Source: Actinoplanes sp. TFC3
Lineage (GTDB): Bacteria; Actinomycetota; Actinomycetes; Mycobacteriales; Micromonosporaceae
Direction of reading: 5' to 3'
Assembly: GCF_001553785.1 (NCBI RefSeq)
Contig: NZ_LOJP01000014.1
Location: 1 to 64,000, forward strand
DNA: 64,000 nt
The notes under the pieces are model-generated. The model was not told where the DNA came from. It saw only the letters and a program-made list of their open reading frames with translations, and ran no database searches. A program made the position numbers and the translations under genes. Positions 42,741-51,132 of the stretch are shown here, one piece after another (position 1 is the first letter of the stretch; each line of letters begins with the position of its first letter).

Positions 42741-43898
42741 GTGAGCAAGACCGCGCGTTCCAAACGCCGCCGCTCGCCCCTGTGGGCGCGGTGGCTCGTC
42801 GGCCTGGGTGTCGTGCTGGTGGTGGCCAGCGGCGGCTCGATCGTCGCTGCCAACGTGGTGCTGAGTTCGGCGACCGGCGCGGTCAACGAGACGCCCCTGC
42901 TGCCGCAGAATCCCGCCGTCGAGCGCCAGCACGCCGACGTCAAGGGCGCCAAGAACATTCTGCTGGTCGGGCTGGACACCCGGCCGAGCTGGAAGAACAA
43001 AGAACCGAGCCGGTCGGACTCGATCATCCTGCTGCACCTGCCGGCCGACCATTCACCGGTCTATCTGGTGTCACTGCCGCGCGACAGCTACGTCGAGATC
43101 CCGGCCTACGACAACGGCAAGCAGAAATACGCCGGCGGGCACAACAAGATCAATTCAGCGTTCGCGTACGGCAGCCGTGGCCTGGAAGGCGCCGCGGCTG
43201 AGGCGCACGGCTTCGAGCTGCTCACCCTGACCGTGCAGAAGCTGACCGGCATCACCCCCGACGCGGGCGCGATCATCGACTTCACCGGCTTCAAGGATGT
43301 GGTGAACGTCCTGGGCCAGGTCTGCATGTACGTCGACGAGGACGTCACGTCGATCCACGTGGGGCACACCGCCGACGGCAAGCAGGCGGTGCCGTACACC
43401 ACCGACTCGGCCGGGCTGCACCCGCGCAAGGTGCCGGGGGTGACCGCCAACTTCTACAAGAAGGGCGACCACTGCTTCACCCCGGTCGAGGCGCACGACT
43501 ACGCCCGCCAGCGTGATCTGCTGGCCAACAAGGACTCCGACTACGGCCGCCAGCGCCACCAGCAGCAGCTGCTCAAGGCGATCCTCAAGCAGGCGGTCAA
43601 GTCGGGCTTCAACCAGCCGACCAAGCTGCCCAGCCTGCTGTCGGCGATCGGCAAGACCATGACCGTCGACGGCGGCGGGATCCCGCTGGAGGACTGGGCA
43701 TTCGCGATGAAGAACACCAACCCCGACGACCTGGTCACCATCAAGACCAACGCCGGCACCTTCAACTCCGACTCGATCGCGGGCCTGGGCGACGTCGAGA
43801 TCCTCAGCGACGACACCATGGACCTGCTGCGCTCGGTCAAGAAGGACACCGTGGCCACCTTCCTGCAGGCCCATCCGGATTGGATCACGCAAAGCTGA
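42741..43898 (+). CDS. LCP (LytR-CpsA-Psr) family cell-wall glycopolymer ligase
   Basis: 385 aa, GTG start. Cytoplasmic Arg/Lys-rich N-terminus, one helix (~18-38), then the extracytoplasmic LCP domain. Conserved parts: 'ILLVGLDTRPSW', 'SRSDSIILLHLPAD', 'SLPRDSYVEIP', 'HNKINSAFAYGS' and 'ARQRDLLANKDSDYGRQRHQQQLL' with the Asp/Arg residues that bind pyrophosphate and polyprenyl. LCP enzymes attach arabinogalactan, teichoic or capsular polymers to peptidoglycan. Intact and probably active. Confidence 0.93.
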   Translation: MSKTARSKRRRSPLWARWLVGLGVVLVVASGGSIVAANVVLSSATGAVNETPLLPQNPAVERQHADVKGAKNILLVGLDTRPSWKNKEPSRSDSIILLHLPADHSPVYLVSLPRDSYVEIPAYDNGKQKYAGGHNKINSAFAYGSRGLEGAAAEAHGFELLTLTVQKLTGITPDAGAIIDFTGFKDVVNVLGQVCMYVDEDVTSIHVGHTADGKQAVPYTTDSAGLHPRKVPGVTANFYKKGDHCFTPVEAHDYARQRDLLANKDSDYGRQRHQQQLLKAILKQAVKSGFNQPTKLPSLLSAIGKTMTVDGGGIPLEDWAFAMKNTNPDDLVTIKTNAGTFNSDSIAGLGDVEILSDDTMDLLRSVKKDTVATFLQAHPDWITQS

Positions 43899-43933
43899 CC
43901 CACCGCCGGGCCCGGCGCGACATGCTGACAGGC

Positions 43934-44485
43934 ATGCCCGTACGACATCGCCTGTCCTGGATCCTGACCCTGGCCACCGCCGGCGCCGTGCTGGCGGCCC
44001 CGCCACCCGCAGCCGCGGCGGCCGTGCACTACGGCGGGACGATCACCCGCAACCAGGTCATCGCCCGCGCCGCCGACTGGCTGCGGCGCGGCATCCAGTA
44101 CTCGCAGAGCAACGCCGACGCGCGCTGGGACGTCAACCGCGGCCGGCGCTACCGCCCCGACTGCTCCGGCATGGTGTCGATGGCCTGGGCGATCGACCCG
44201 GCCGCACCCGGTCTGGGCCGCGCTCTGGTCACCTGGGAGATCCCGGCGGTGGCGAACCGGGTCCGCTGGGCCGACGTGCGCCGCGGCGACGCGCTGCTGC
44301 ACCTGGTGCCCCGCGACCGCTCGCAGGAGCACGTGCAGCTGGTGCAGGCCTGGGCGAACCCGGCCCGCACCCGGCTGTGGGTCATCGAGCAGAGCAGCCG
44401 CCGCTACGACATGCGCCGCAAAGTCGTGACGATCGCGGCGGTGCGTAGCGCGTACCAGCCCTACCGTTACCGCTGGATCCGGTAG
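43934..44485 (+). CDS. Secreted NlpC/P60-like cysteine peptidase or CHAP-like protein
   Basis: 183 aa. A Sec signal peptide ends near 'APPPAAAAA'. The mature domain holds 'RYRPDCSGMVSMAW', the Cys-Ser-Gly site of NlpC/P60 folds, and 'SQEHVQLVQAWA' with the likely His. ~150 mature residues is a compact version. It probably cleaves or binds peptidoglycan peptides. The start may be ATG 43922, four codons earlier. It follows the LCP gene on the same strand, which fits a cell-wall theme. Confidence 0.8.
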   Translation: MPVRHRLSWILTLATAGAVLAAPPPAAAAAVHYGGTITRNQVIARAADWLRRGIQYSQSNADARWDVNRGRRYRPDCSGMVSMAWAIDPAAPGLGRALVTWEIPAVANRVRWADVRRGDALLHLVPRDRSQEHVQLVQAWANPARTRLWVIEQSSRRYDMRRKVVTIAAVRSAYQPYRYRWIR

Positions 44486-44555
44486 CTGCCCGCACACCTG
44501 ATTCGCACCCGTCCCGGACCGTTGTGAGACCCCCTCCGGCCCCACGCTGGAGGCC

Positions 44556-45275
44556 ATGAGCAGATCCGACGTCCTCGCCCTGCCCCGGCGCCTGGCCGGC
44601 TGGCAGTGGTTCCTGGTCGCGGCGCCCGTCACCATCGCTTTGTACTACGCGCTGCTCTCGCACGGTCCGGGCTGGGAACCCGAGCAGGCCATGATGTACG
44701 CCAGCGCGGACGCGAGCATGGCCGTCGCCGCGCTGCTGGCCGCGCGCCGGCACCTGCAGGTCCGCGGCGGGCTGCTGCTCATCGCCGCCGGCGCGGTGAC
44801 CGGGGTGATCGGTGACCTGATGTTCTGGATCACCACGCTGACCACCGAGCGCGTCACCTACCTCAACCTGTCCGACCTGGCCTACCTGACCACGTACCTG
44901 CTGCTGGCCGCCGGGCTCGTCGTGCTCGTGCGCCGGCGCACCCCGGGCTGGGATCTGGCCGGGCTGGTGGACACCGCCATCGTCGCGGTAGGCGCCGGTT
45001 TCCTGGTGTACGCGCTGGTCATCTCGCCCACGCTGGCGGCCGGCGGCGAGCGCAGCGACACCCTGGTCGCGCTGGCGTACCCGATCGGCGACCTGCTGCT
45101 GATCGCGGTGGGCGCCCGGCTGCTGATCGGGGCCGGGCCGCGTACGGTGTCGCTCGCCACGGTGGGCACCTGCCTCGCCCTCACCCTGGTCGCCGACATC
45201 ACCTACAGCGTGCAGGCGCTCAGCGGCTCGTACATGGTAGCGACCTATGTGGACGCGATCTGGATGGCCGCCTAG
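44556..45275 (+). CDS. Diguanylate cyclase, N-terminal membrane half (cut by in-frame TAG)
   Basis: 239 aa with about seven hydrophobic helices, a MASE-like sensor region. It stops at TAG 45273-45275 right after 'YVDAIWMAA'. The same frame continues as FILAAGLLHPSM and on into the GGDEF domain, so this is codon 240 of an original ~489-residue protein. In relatives this helix normally runs on to the 'LHPSM' motif, so a nonsense mutation, readthrough or sequencing error is likely. Confidence 0.8.
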   Translation: MSRSDVLALPRRLAGWQWFLVAAPVTIALYYALLSHGPGWEPEQAMMYASADASMAVAALLAARRHLQVRGGLLLIAAGAVTGVIGDLMFWITTLTTERVTYLNLSDLAYLTTYLLLAAGLVVLVRRRTPGWDLAGLVDTAIVAVGAGFLVYALVISPTLAAGGERSDTLVALAYPIGDLLLIAVGARLLIGAGPRTVSLATVGTCLALTLVADITYSVQALSGSYMVATYVDAIWMAA

Positions 45276-45308
45276 TTCATTCTCGCCGCGGGCCTGCTGC
45301 ACCCGTCC

Positions 45309-46025
45309 ATGACCACGATGATCGCGCCGAGCCCGGTGATGACCCCGGACGCCACCCCGGGGCGGCTGGCTCTGCTCGCCGCCGCAGCGCTGCTGGCGCC
45401 CGGCACCATGCTGGTGCAGCATCTGCGTGGCGCCGGGGCCCCGATCCTGTCCGGCACCATCGTGTGCGCGCTGCTGTTCCTGCTCGTGCTCGCCCGCATG
45501 GCCGGTCTCGTGCAGGCCCAGCGGATCGCGGCGATCACCGACGGCCTTACCGGGCTGCGCAGCCGCGGTTACCTCACGCAGGCCCTGCACACCGAGACCG
45601 CCCGTTCGGTGCGCTCGGGCGCGCCGGTCGCGATGCTGCTGCTGGACGTCGATCACTTCAAGACCGTCAACGACACGTACGGCCACAGCGTCGGCGACCA
45701 GGTGCTCATGGAGGTGGCTGATCGCCTGCGCCGGCTCGTGCGGCCCGGGGATCTGGTGGCGCGCTACGGCGGCGAGGAGTTCGCGGTTGTGCTGCCCGGC
45801 ACCGACCTGACCGAGGCCCGCCTGGTCGGTGAGCGGGTCCGCCGGGGCATTGCCGCCGCCCCGATCGCCGTGGGTCCGGGGCGGCTGCGCACCGTCACGG
45901 TGTCGGTGGGCCTGGCCGGCATCCCGGATCCCTGCCTGAGCGTGGACGACCTGGTGCTGGCCGCCGACCGTGCCCTGTACGCCGCCAAGCACGCCGGACG
46001 CGACCAGGTGGCCTCGGCGGTTTGA
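45309..46025 (+). CDS. Diguanylate cyclase, C-terminal GGDEF half
   Basis: 238 aa as an independent ORF, in the same frame as the upstream half. One or two last helices (~20-65), then GGDEF: 'TDGLTGLRSRGYL', 'LLLDVDHFKTVNDTYGHSVGDQVL', active loop 'RYGGEEFAVVLPG' (GGEEF), 'TVSVGLAG', 'ADRALYAAKHAGRDQV'. Catalytic residues are intact. ATG 45309 has no ribosome binding site, so separate expression is doubtful. If made alone it would lack its sensor. It synthesises c-di-GMP from GTP. Confidence 0.82.
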   Translation: MTTMIAPSPVMTPDATPGRLALLAAAALLAPGTMLVQHLRGAGAPILSGTIVCALLFLLVLARMAGLVQAQRIAAITDGLTGLRSRGYLTQALHTETARSVRSGAPVAMLLLDVDHFKTVNDTYGHSVGDQVLMEVADRLRRLVRPGDLVARYGGEEFAVVLPGTDLTEARLVGERVRRGIAAAPIAVGPGRLRTVTVSVGLAGIPDPCLSVDDLVLAADRALYAAKHAGRDQVASAV

Positions 46026-46157
46026 CCACCGGGCGCGGCGGTCAGTCGACGCCCATGACTGCGCAACCCGCCTGTGCCAGCGCCAGCCTCGCCGAGCTGC
46101 TGCTGCCCCCGGTCGACCTGTCGCTGTCGGTCGCGCTGGGCACGGCGGTGCGCCCGA

Positions 46158-46916
46158 TCAGCCGGCTGATGGAGGGGGCGCGCTGAGGTGCCGGGCGAAG
46201 AACCGGACCGCGCTTTCGGCCTCGAAGCGCGGTAAGTCCTTGTGCCGTCCCGCATTGGCATGCAGCGTTTTCTCCGGTGAACCGAAGGCGTCGAACAGCT
46301 CCAGCGCCGAGGAGCGAGGGATGTGCTCGTCGTCCCACTGCATCACGTACTCGATCGGCACGGTGATCCGCCGGGCTGTCTCGGCTAACGCGTCAGGCCA
46401 GTGCTGCCCGAAGACAGCCGCCGAGATGCGCGGTTCGGAGGCCACAAACGGCACCCCGATAGCGGTGGCCATGTTCAACCCGAAGTACCCGACCCGCCGT
46501 TCCCCGCCCAGCCAGCAGAGCAGAGCGTCCAGGACTGCATGCCATTCGGGTACGGCCAGAGTGGCCAGACAAGTGTTGTAGCGCACCACGATCGGGCCCT
46601 CCGGCTCCCCTGCCGCCCGAGCCCGGAACAGCTCGGCGATCTCTTTCTCGTCGTGCTCCGAGCGCGTCCGGTCGCCGTGGCCGGGGGCGTCGATGACGGC
46701 AACATGCAAGCCGCACCCGGCCACCAGCAGCCGCGCCCGCCCGCTCATGGCCGGGGCCTTCTTGTGGGTGCCGCCGCCGTGGCCCATCAGCACCAGCGGT
46801 GCCCGGCCGGCAGCCGAGGGCGGCGACCACAGCACGCCGGGAATCGATCCGAGGGTGAAGTCCCGCTCGATGATGGCGTCCAACGAGGACTCGGCGGTGA
46901 ATCGCAGTGTCTGCAC
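46158..46916 (-). CDS. Alpha/beta-hydrolase (dienelactone-hydrolase-like) with nucleophile replaced by Asn
   Basis: 252 aa from GTG 46916 with GAAGGG 8 nt upstream; a TTG at 46970 is less likely. 'LVLMGHGGGTHK' gives the oxyanion region, 'HVAVIDAPGHGDR' the second strand, and 'HKDLPRFEAESAVRFF' the C-terminal His. The nucleophile elbow reads 'FGLNMATAIG' where GxSxG is expected, so Ser is Asn and hydrolase activity is doubtful. A 17-codon leader ORF precedes it. Confidence 0.78.
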   Translation of the reverse strand: MQTLRFTAESSLDAIIERDFTLGSIPGVLWSPPSAAGRAPLVLMGHGGGTHKKAPAMSGRARLLVAGCGLHVAVIDAPGHGDRTRSEHDEKEIAELFRARAAGEPEGPIVVRYNTCLATLAVPEWHAVLDALLCWLGGERRVGYFGLNMATAIGVPFVASEPRISAAVFGQHWPDALAETARRITVPIEYVMQWDDEHIPRSSALELFDAFGSPEKTLHANAGRHKDLPRFEAESAVRFFARHLSAPPPSAG

Positions 46917-46950
46917 AGGTGTGGCCCTTCGAGAACGGGGCGCCCCCGGC

Positions 46951-47004
46951 TCAGCTCCCAGGCTGGGCAACGCGAGGAGGCACCCACATGGTTACGACGT
47001 TCAC
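46951..47004 (-). CDS. 17-codon leader ORF (MNVVTMWVPPRVAQPGS)
   Basis: GTG at 47004 with GGAGG 8-9 nt upstream, a stronger site than that of the hydrolase gene. The ORF ends 34 nt before GTG 46916. It could regulate the downstream gene by translation-dependent attenuation, or be fortuitous. Confidence 0.4.
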   Translation of the reverse strand: MNVVTMWVPPRVAQPGS

Positions 47005-47054
47005 GGGGTTCACCTCCTCGAGTAGGCCGACACCGTAGCACCGGCGTGCGGCGC

Positions 47055-47615
47055 TCAGCGGCCGGATGTCAGCGCGACCAGCTTCTCGAACACCGCGCGC
47101 TGAATCTCGGCGAATGGCCGCTGCTCCCCCTCGGTGAGCCAGGCGATGAAGGCCGTACGGAACACCGTCACACCGCTCTCGGCCGCCAGCGCCGCTGTCA
47201 CCGGGTCGATCCCGCGCTCGGTCAGGGCCGTCGTCAGGGCAGCCGCGACCGAGGACAGCTTGTGCCGCTCGCGTTCCTGGAAGGCCTCGTCCGCGTCGAT
47301 GACACCTTGCCGCGCGCGGGACCAGGCGCGGCGCTCCTCGGGGAACAGGGTGGCCGCGCCGTCGAGAGCCCGCTCGACCATGGCCATCGGGTCACCGGTG
47401 TTGCCGAGCTGGTCGAGGAACGCGTTCTGAAAGTCGGCCTGCCCGGAGAAGAGCACTTCGCGTTTGTCGGTGAAGTAGCGGAAGAAGGTGCGCTCGGTCA
47501 GCCCGGCCCGGGCGGCGATCTCGGCGACCGTCACGCCGTCGAACCCGCGGTCGGCGAACAACTCCAGCGCCGCTTGCCCCAGGCGCGCGTCCGCACCACC
47601 TTGCCACCTAGCCAT
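47055..47615 (-). CDS. TetR family transcriptional regulator
   Basis: 186 aa. HTH: 'ALELFADRGFDGVTVAEIAARAGLTERTFFRYFTDKREVLF'. ATG 47615 is fixed by TAGGAT (47628-47623, minus strand), a perfect actinobacterial -10 box 7 nt upstream; the earlier ATG 47624 lies inside that box. Divergent from an SDR gene, with two 19-bp palindromes between them, so it very probably represses that gene and perhaps itself. Ligand unknown. Confidence 0.92.
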   Translation of the reverse strand: MARWQGGADARLGQAALELFADRGFDGVTVAEIAARAGLTERTFFRYFTDKREVLFSGQADFQNAFLDQLGNTGDPMAMVERALDGAATLFPEERRAWSRARQGVIDADEAFQERERHKLSSVAAALTTALTERGIDPVTAALAAESGVTVFRTAFIAWLTEGEQRPFAEIQRAVFEKLVALTSGR

Positions 47616-47656
47616 GGGCCCCATCCTAAACGCCTGAGTCCGGACCGGAGACTACC

Positions 47657-47706
47657 GATGTCAGACTCTGACATCAGGGTGTACGCTGATTTCAGTCACT
47701 GACATC
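47657..47706. promoter_or_regulatory. Two 19-bp TetR-type operators
   Basis: Site 1 (47657-47675) GATGTCAGACTCTGACATC is a perfect palindrome. Site 2 (47688-47706) GATTTCAGTCACTGACATC is the same motif with 8 of 9 arm positions paired. Centres are 31 bp apart, about three helical turns. Site 2 ends just before the AGGAGG of the SDR gene. Confidence 0.85.
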
Positions 47707-47720
47707 AGGAGGTCACCCTC

Positions 47721-48617
47721 ATGCGGGTATTCGTCACCGGAGCCACCGGCTGGATCGGCTCTGCCACCGTCGACGAGCTCATCGCGGCCGGCCACGACGT
47801 CGTCGGGCTGGCTCGCTCCGACAAGGGCGCCGCGGCGCTCAAGGCCCAGCACGCCACCGTGCTGCAAGCCGACCTCGACGATCTGGAGGCCCTGCGCCGC
47901 GGCGCCACCGAGGCCGACGCGGTCATCCACCTGGCCAACAAGCACGACTTCGCCAACCCGGCCGAGTCCAACCGCGCCGAGCGCGCCGCCGTGGAGACCT
48001 TCACCGAGGCGCTGGCCGGCACCAACCGCCCGTTCGTTCTCGCCTCCGGCCTGGCCGGGCTCAGCGAGGGGCGTCCGTCGACCGAGCAGGATCCGTCGCC
48101 GTTCACCGGCCCGGAATCAGCGCGCGGCGGCGGGGAGAACCTGGCCCTGGACTCCGTCTCGCGCGGCGTGCGCACCATCGCCGCCCGTTTCGCCCCGACC
48201 GTGCACGGCACCGGCGACCACGGCTTCATCGCGCTGATCGTGGCCGCGGCCCGCAAGCACGGCGTCTCGGCGTACATCGGTGAGGGCACCAACGCCTGGT
48301 CCGCCGTGCACCGCTCGGACGCCGCCCGCCTGGTGCGCCTCGGCCTGGAGCATGCCCCGGCCGGCACCCGCCCGCACGCTGCGGCCGAGCCGGGCATCCC
48401 CACCCGCGAGATCGCCGAGGCCATCGGGCGCACGCTGGGCCTGCCGGTCACCTCGGTGGCGCCGCAGGACGCGGTCGAGCACTTCGGTTTCATCGGCCGG
48501 TTCTTCGCCATGGACATGCAGGCCACCAGCATCGCCACGAGGGAGTCGCTCTCCTGGCACCCGAGCGGCCCGACGCTGATCGAGGACATCGAGGCGGGTG
48601 CGTACACCCGGTCCTGA
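47721..48617 (+). CDS. NAD(P)-dependent epimerase/dehydratase family SDR
   Basis: 298 aa. N-terminal Rossmann motif 'VFVTGATGWIGSATV' (TGxxGxxG), 'AVIHLANKHDFANP' and a late 'HRSDAARLVRLGLEHAPAG', as in atypical/extended SDRs related to NmrA-like and epimerase proteins. The YxxxK motif is not evident; 'SARGGGENLALDS' stands in its place, so catalysis may differ. Preceded by AGGAGG and two TetR operators. It may detoxify a carbonyl compound sensed by the TetR protein. Confidence 0.88.
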   Translation: MRVFVTGATGWIGSATVDELIAAGHDVVGLARSDKGAAALKAQHATVLQADLDDLEALRRGATEADAVIHLANKHDFANPAESNRAERAAVETFTEALAGTNRPFVLASGLAGLSEGRPSTEQDPSPFTGPESARGGGENLALDSVSRGVRTIAARFAPTVHGTGDHGFIALIVAAARKHGVSAYIGEGTNAWSAVHRSDAARLVRLGLEHAPAGTRPHAAAEPGIPTREIAEAIGRTLGLPVTSVAPQDAVEHFGFIGRFFAMDMQATSIATRESLSWHPSGPTLIEDIEAGAYTRS

Positions 48618-48715
48618 CCTGGCGCCGCGCGACCTTGACGAGCAATCCCGCCCAGCGGCCGGTTTGCGGCGTTGTGGATACTCATGACCTCGTCCGCACA
48701 CCTGGGGAGCCGGTC

Positions 48716-50272
48716 ATGCCCGCGACGCGTTTTCGTTCGTGGACCTTGCGCAGCCGCGTCATGGCCATCTGCGGGGGGCTGAGCCTGCTGCTGGTCGCGC
48801 TCAGCGTCGCGGCGGCGCTGATCGCCGAGGACAGCAGCGGGCGCATCGACGTGCTGGTCAACAAGACCGGCCCGATGCGCACGGCGGGGCAGAGCCTGGA
48901 CGCGGCCTTCGTGGACCAGGAGACCGGGATGCGCGGGTTCCTGCTCAGCGGCAGACAGGACAACCTCTCCCCGTACGACCGCGGCCGCGCAGCCGAGACC
49001 CAGCTGCTGGACCAGATCGCCACCTTGAACGCCAGTGGCCGCAGCGACAAGGCGGTCACGGCCGACCTCGACCTGGTCCGGCAGCGGTCCACCCAGTGGC
49101 GCACCACCGTCGCCGAGGCGGTCATCGCGGCGGTGCGCAGCGGTGGACCGCAAGCGGGGCAAGCACTTCCCGGCGCTTCCAGCACCCAGCAGTTCGACGC
49201 TGTCCGCGCCGCCGTCGCGCAACTGCAGGGCGACATCTCGACCGTGCGCAACGCTGCGGTGCAACGTGCCAAGGACACCGGCGGGTCGCTGGTCGCGCTG
49301 GAACTTCTTGCGGCGGCGGCCGTCGCCCTGGCCGGGGCGGCGCTGATGGTGCTGCTCGACCGGCTGGTCAACCGGCCGGTGCTGCACCTGGCCGGCCAGA
49401 TCCGCACGGTGGCCGCCGGGGACTACGACCACGACATCACCGGGCGCGGCTCGCCGGAGTTCCGCGCTTTGGCCCGCGACGTCGACGCCATGCGGCGCAA
49501 GATCGCCGCTGAGCTGCGCGAGGTGCAGCAAGCGCGGGCGCAGATCGAGTGGGGCAACGCGCAGCTCAAGGTGCAGGCCGAGGAGCTGACCCGCTCCAAC
49601 CGCGATCTTGAGCAATTCGCGTACGTCGCCTCGCACGACTTGCAGGAGCCGTTGCGCAAGGTCGCAAGTTTCTGCCAGCTCCTGCAACGCCGGTACGCCG
49701 GCCAGCTCGACGCACGCGCCGACCAGTACATCGCGTTCGCCGTGGACGGGGCCGAACGCATGCAACGGCTGATCAACGACCTGCTGGCGTTCTCCCGCAT
49801 CGGCCGGCTCACCACCGGCTTCACCGCCGTGGACCTCGGCCGCGTGCTCACCCAGGTACGCTCGCAACTGGAGGAACGCGCCGGTGCGGATGCCGAGATC
49901 AGCTGGTCGGGCCTGCCCACGGTACGCGGCGAGGAGCCGTTGCTGACCACGCTGTTCACCAACCTGATCGGCAACTCGCTCAAGTTCCGCCGCCCCGGGG
50001 TGCCGCCGAAAATCAGCGTCACCGGCGTTCGCGAGGACGACCACTGGGCTGTGACCGTACGGGATAACGGCATCGGCATCGAACCGGAATTTGCCGACAA
50101 GGTCTTCGTCATCTTCCAGCGTCTGCACCCGCGCGAGGCCTATGAGGGCACGGGCATCGGACTGGCCATCGTGAAGAAGATCGTCGAATACCACGGCGGC
50201 ACGGTCACGCTGGACACCAGGGTCGAGGAGGGCGCCTGTTTTCGCATCACCTTGCCGGTGCTGGAAGAATAA
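48716..50272 (+). CDS. CHASE3-HAMP sensor histidine kinase (orphan)
   Basis: 518 aa from ATG 48716 with GGGGAG upstream. Helix ~15-37, extracytoplasmic CHASE3 ('VDQETGMRGFLLSGRQDNLSPYDRG'), helix ~195-215, HAMP, a coiled coil, H-box 'YVASHDLQEPLRKV', N-box 'NLIGNSLKFRRP', G1 'DNGIGIEPEF', G2 'GTGIGLAIVKKI'. All kinase motifs are intact. No response regulator is adjacent. The signal is unknown. Confidence 0.92.
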   Translation: MPATRFRSWTLRSRVMAICGGLSLLLVALSVAAALIAEDSSGRIDVLVNKTGPMRTAGQSLDAAFVDQETGMRGFLLSGRQDNLSPYDRGRAAETQLLDQIATLNASGRSDKAVTADLDLVRQRSTQWRTTVAEAVIAAVRSGGPQAGQALPGASSTQQFDAVRAAVAQLQGDISTVRNAAVQRAKDTGGSLVALELLAAAAVALAGAALMVLLDRLVNRPVLHLAGQIRTVAAGDYDHDITGRGSPEFRALARDVDAMRRKIAAELREVQQARAQIEWGNAQLKVQAEELTRSNRDLEQFAYVASHDLQEPLRKVASFCQLLQRRYAGQLDARADQYIAFAVDGAERMQRLINDLLAFSRIGRLTTGFTAVDLGRVLTQVRSQLEERAGADAEISWSGLPTVRGEEPLLTTLFTNLIGNSLKFRRPGVPPKISVTGVREDDHWAVTVRDNGIGIEPEFADKVFVIFQRLHPREAYEGTGIGLAIVKKIVEYHGGTVTLDTRVEEGACFRITLPVLEE

Positions 50273-50325
50273 TTCACCGTCGGCGCAGGTGTCCTGGCTG
50301 CAGTCCCCCGTTTCGGGTCAGCCAT

Positions 50326-51126
50326 TCACACCTGCCTGCGCGTGCTCTGGCAGTGCGGGCACCACCACGTTTCCCGGTCGTACGGGTCGGCACCGGCGGC
50401 CCGGAACGCGACGGGGGTGCCGCAGCGCAGGCAGGGCCGGCGGTATCGCCCGTACACCCAGTGCGTACGGCCGCGGCGCAGATCCCCGGTGGTCGACTGG
50501 GTGGCGTTGCGCAGGCCGAGCAGCATCATGCGGTGCGCCCGGTCGAGCGTTGCCGCAATGTCGATGGCGCCGCTGCGGGCGTACGGATGAATCCCCCCGA
50601 TGAACAGCGACTCGACCGCCCACAGGTTGCCGATCCCGCAGAGGTTGCGCTGATCCATCAGCGCCTGCCGGATGGGCAGGTCCGGGGCTGCCGCCACGTT
50701 CGCCACCGCCTCGCCGATCCGCTCCGCCCAGTCGGCGGCCAGGATGTCCGGGCCGAGATGGCCGATCACCGTGTGCTCGCGCGTGGTTGCGACGACCTCC
50801 AGCACCGGCATGTCGTGCGCCGCGAGCACCCCCCGCTCGCCCAGATCCAGCCAGGCACCGAGCCGATCGGCTACCGGCCGGGGGCGCCACGCCGGGCGGT
50901 GGGTGCGCCAGGAACCCTGCATGCGCAGATGGCTGTGCAGCGTACGGCCGCTGGCGAAACGCATCAGCAGGTGCTTACCCACCGCCGCGACCTCGGTGAG
51001 CGTGTCGCCGGCGAAGCGCACCGGCACCTCACCACCGCGCCGGTACTCGCTGTCGAGCACCGGCGCGCCGGCGAACGTGGTGTGCAGGCGGGTGGCGAGA
51101 CGCCTGATCGAGTCGCCCTCCGCCAC
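50326..51126 (-). CDS. Fpg/Nei family DNA glycosylase lacking the N-terminal Pro
   Basis: 266 aa, Nei2-like. 'AEGDSIRRLATRL' at the N-terminus, 'GKHLLMRFASGRTLHSHLRMQGSW', helix-two-turn-helix 'LMDQRNLCGIGNLWAVESLF', and a zinc finger 'CLRCG...CPHCQ'. Fpg/Nei enzymes use Pro after the initiator Met as nucleophile; here that residue is Ala (GTG GCG GAG). No upstream start in frame would restore Pro because a TAG lies two codons before the GTG. Glu3 is kept. Glycosylase activity may be lost or use the Ala amine. Confidence 0.88.
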   Translation of the reverse strand: MAEGDSIRRLATRLHTTFAGAPVLDSEYRRGGEVPVRFAGDTLTEVAAVGKHLLMRFASGRTLHSHLRMQGSWRTHRPAWRPRPVADRLGAWLDLGERGVLAAHDMPVLEVVATTREHTVIGHLGPDILAADWAERIGEAVANVAAAPDLPIRQALMDQRNLCGIGNLWAVESLFIGGIHPYARSGAIDIAATLDRAHRMMLLGLRNATQSTTGDLRRGRTHWVYGRYRRPCLRCGTPVAFRAAGADPYDRETWWCPHCQSTRRQV

Positions 51127-51132
51127 GTCCGG

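Noticed and set aside
46055..46186. 43-codon plus-strand ORF after the GGDEF gene
   Set aside because: No ribosome binding site, overlaps the convergent hydrolase gene, and no recognisable motif.
47616..47624. Earlier TetR start codon at 47624
   Set aside because: This ATG overlaps the TAGGAT -10 box, so it would not be in the transcript.
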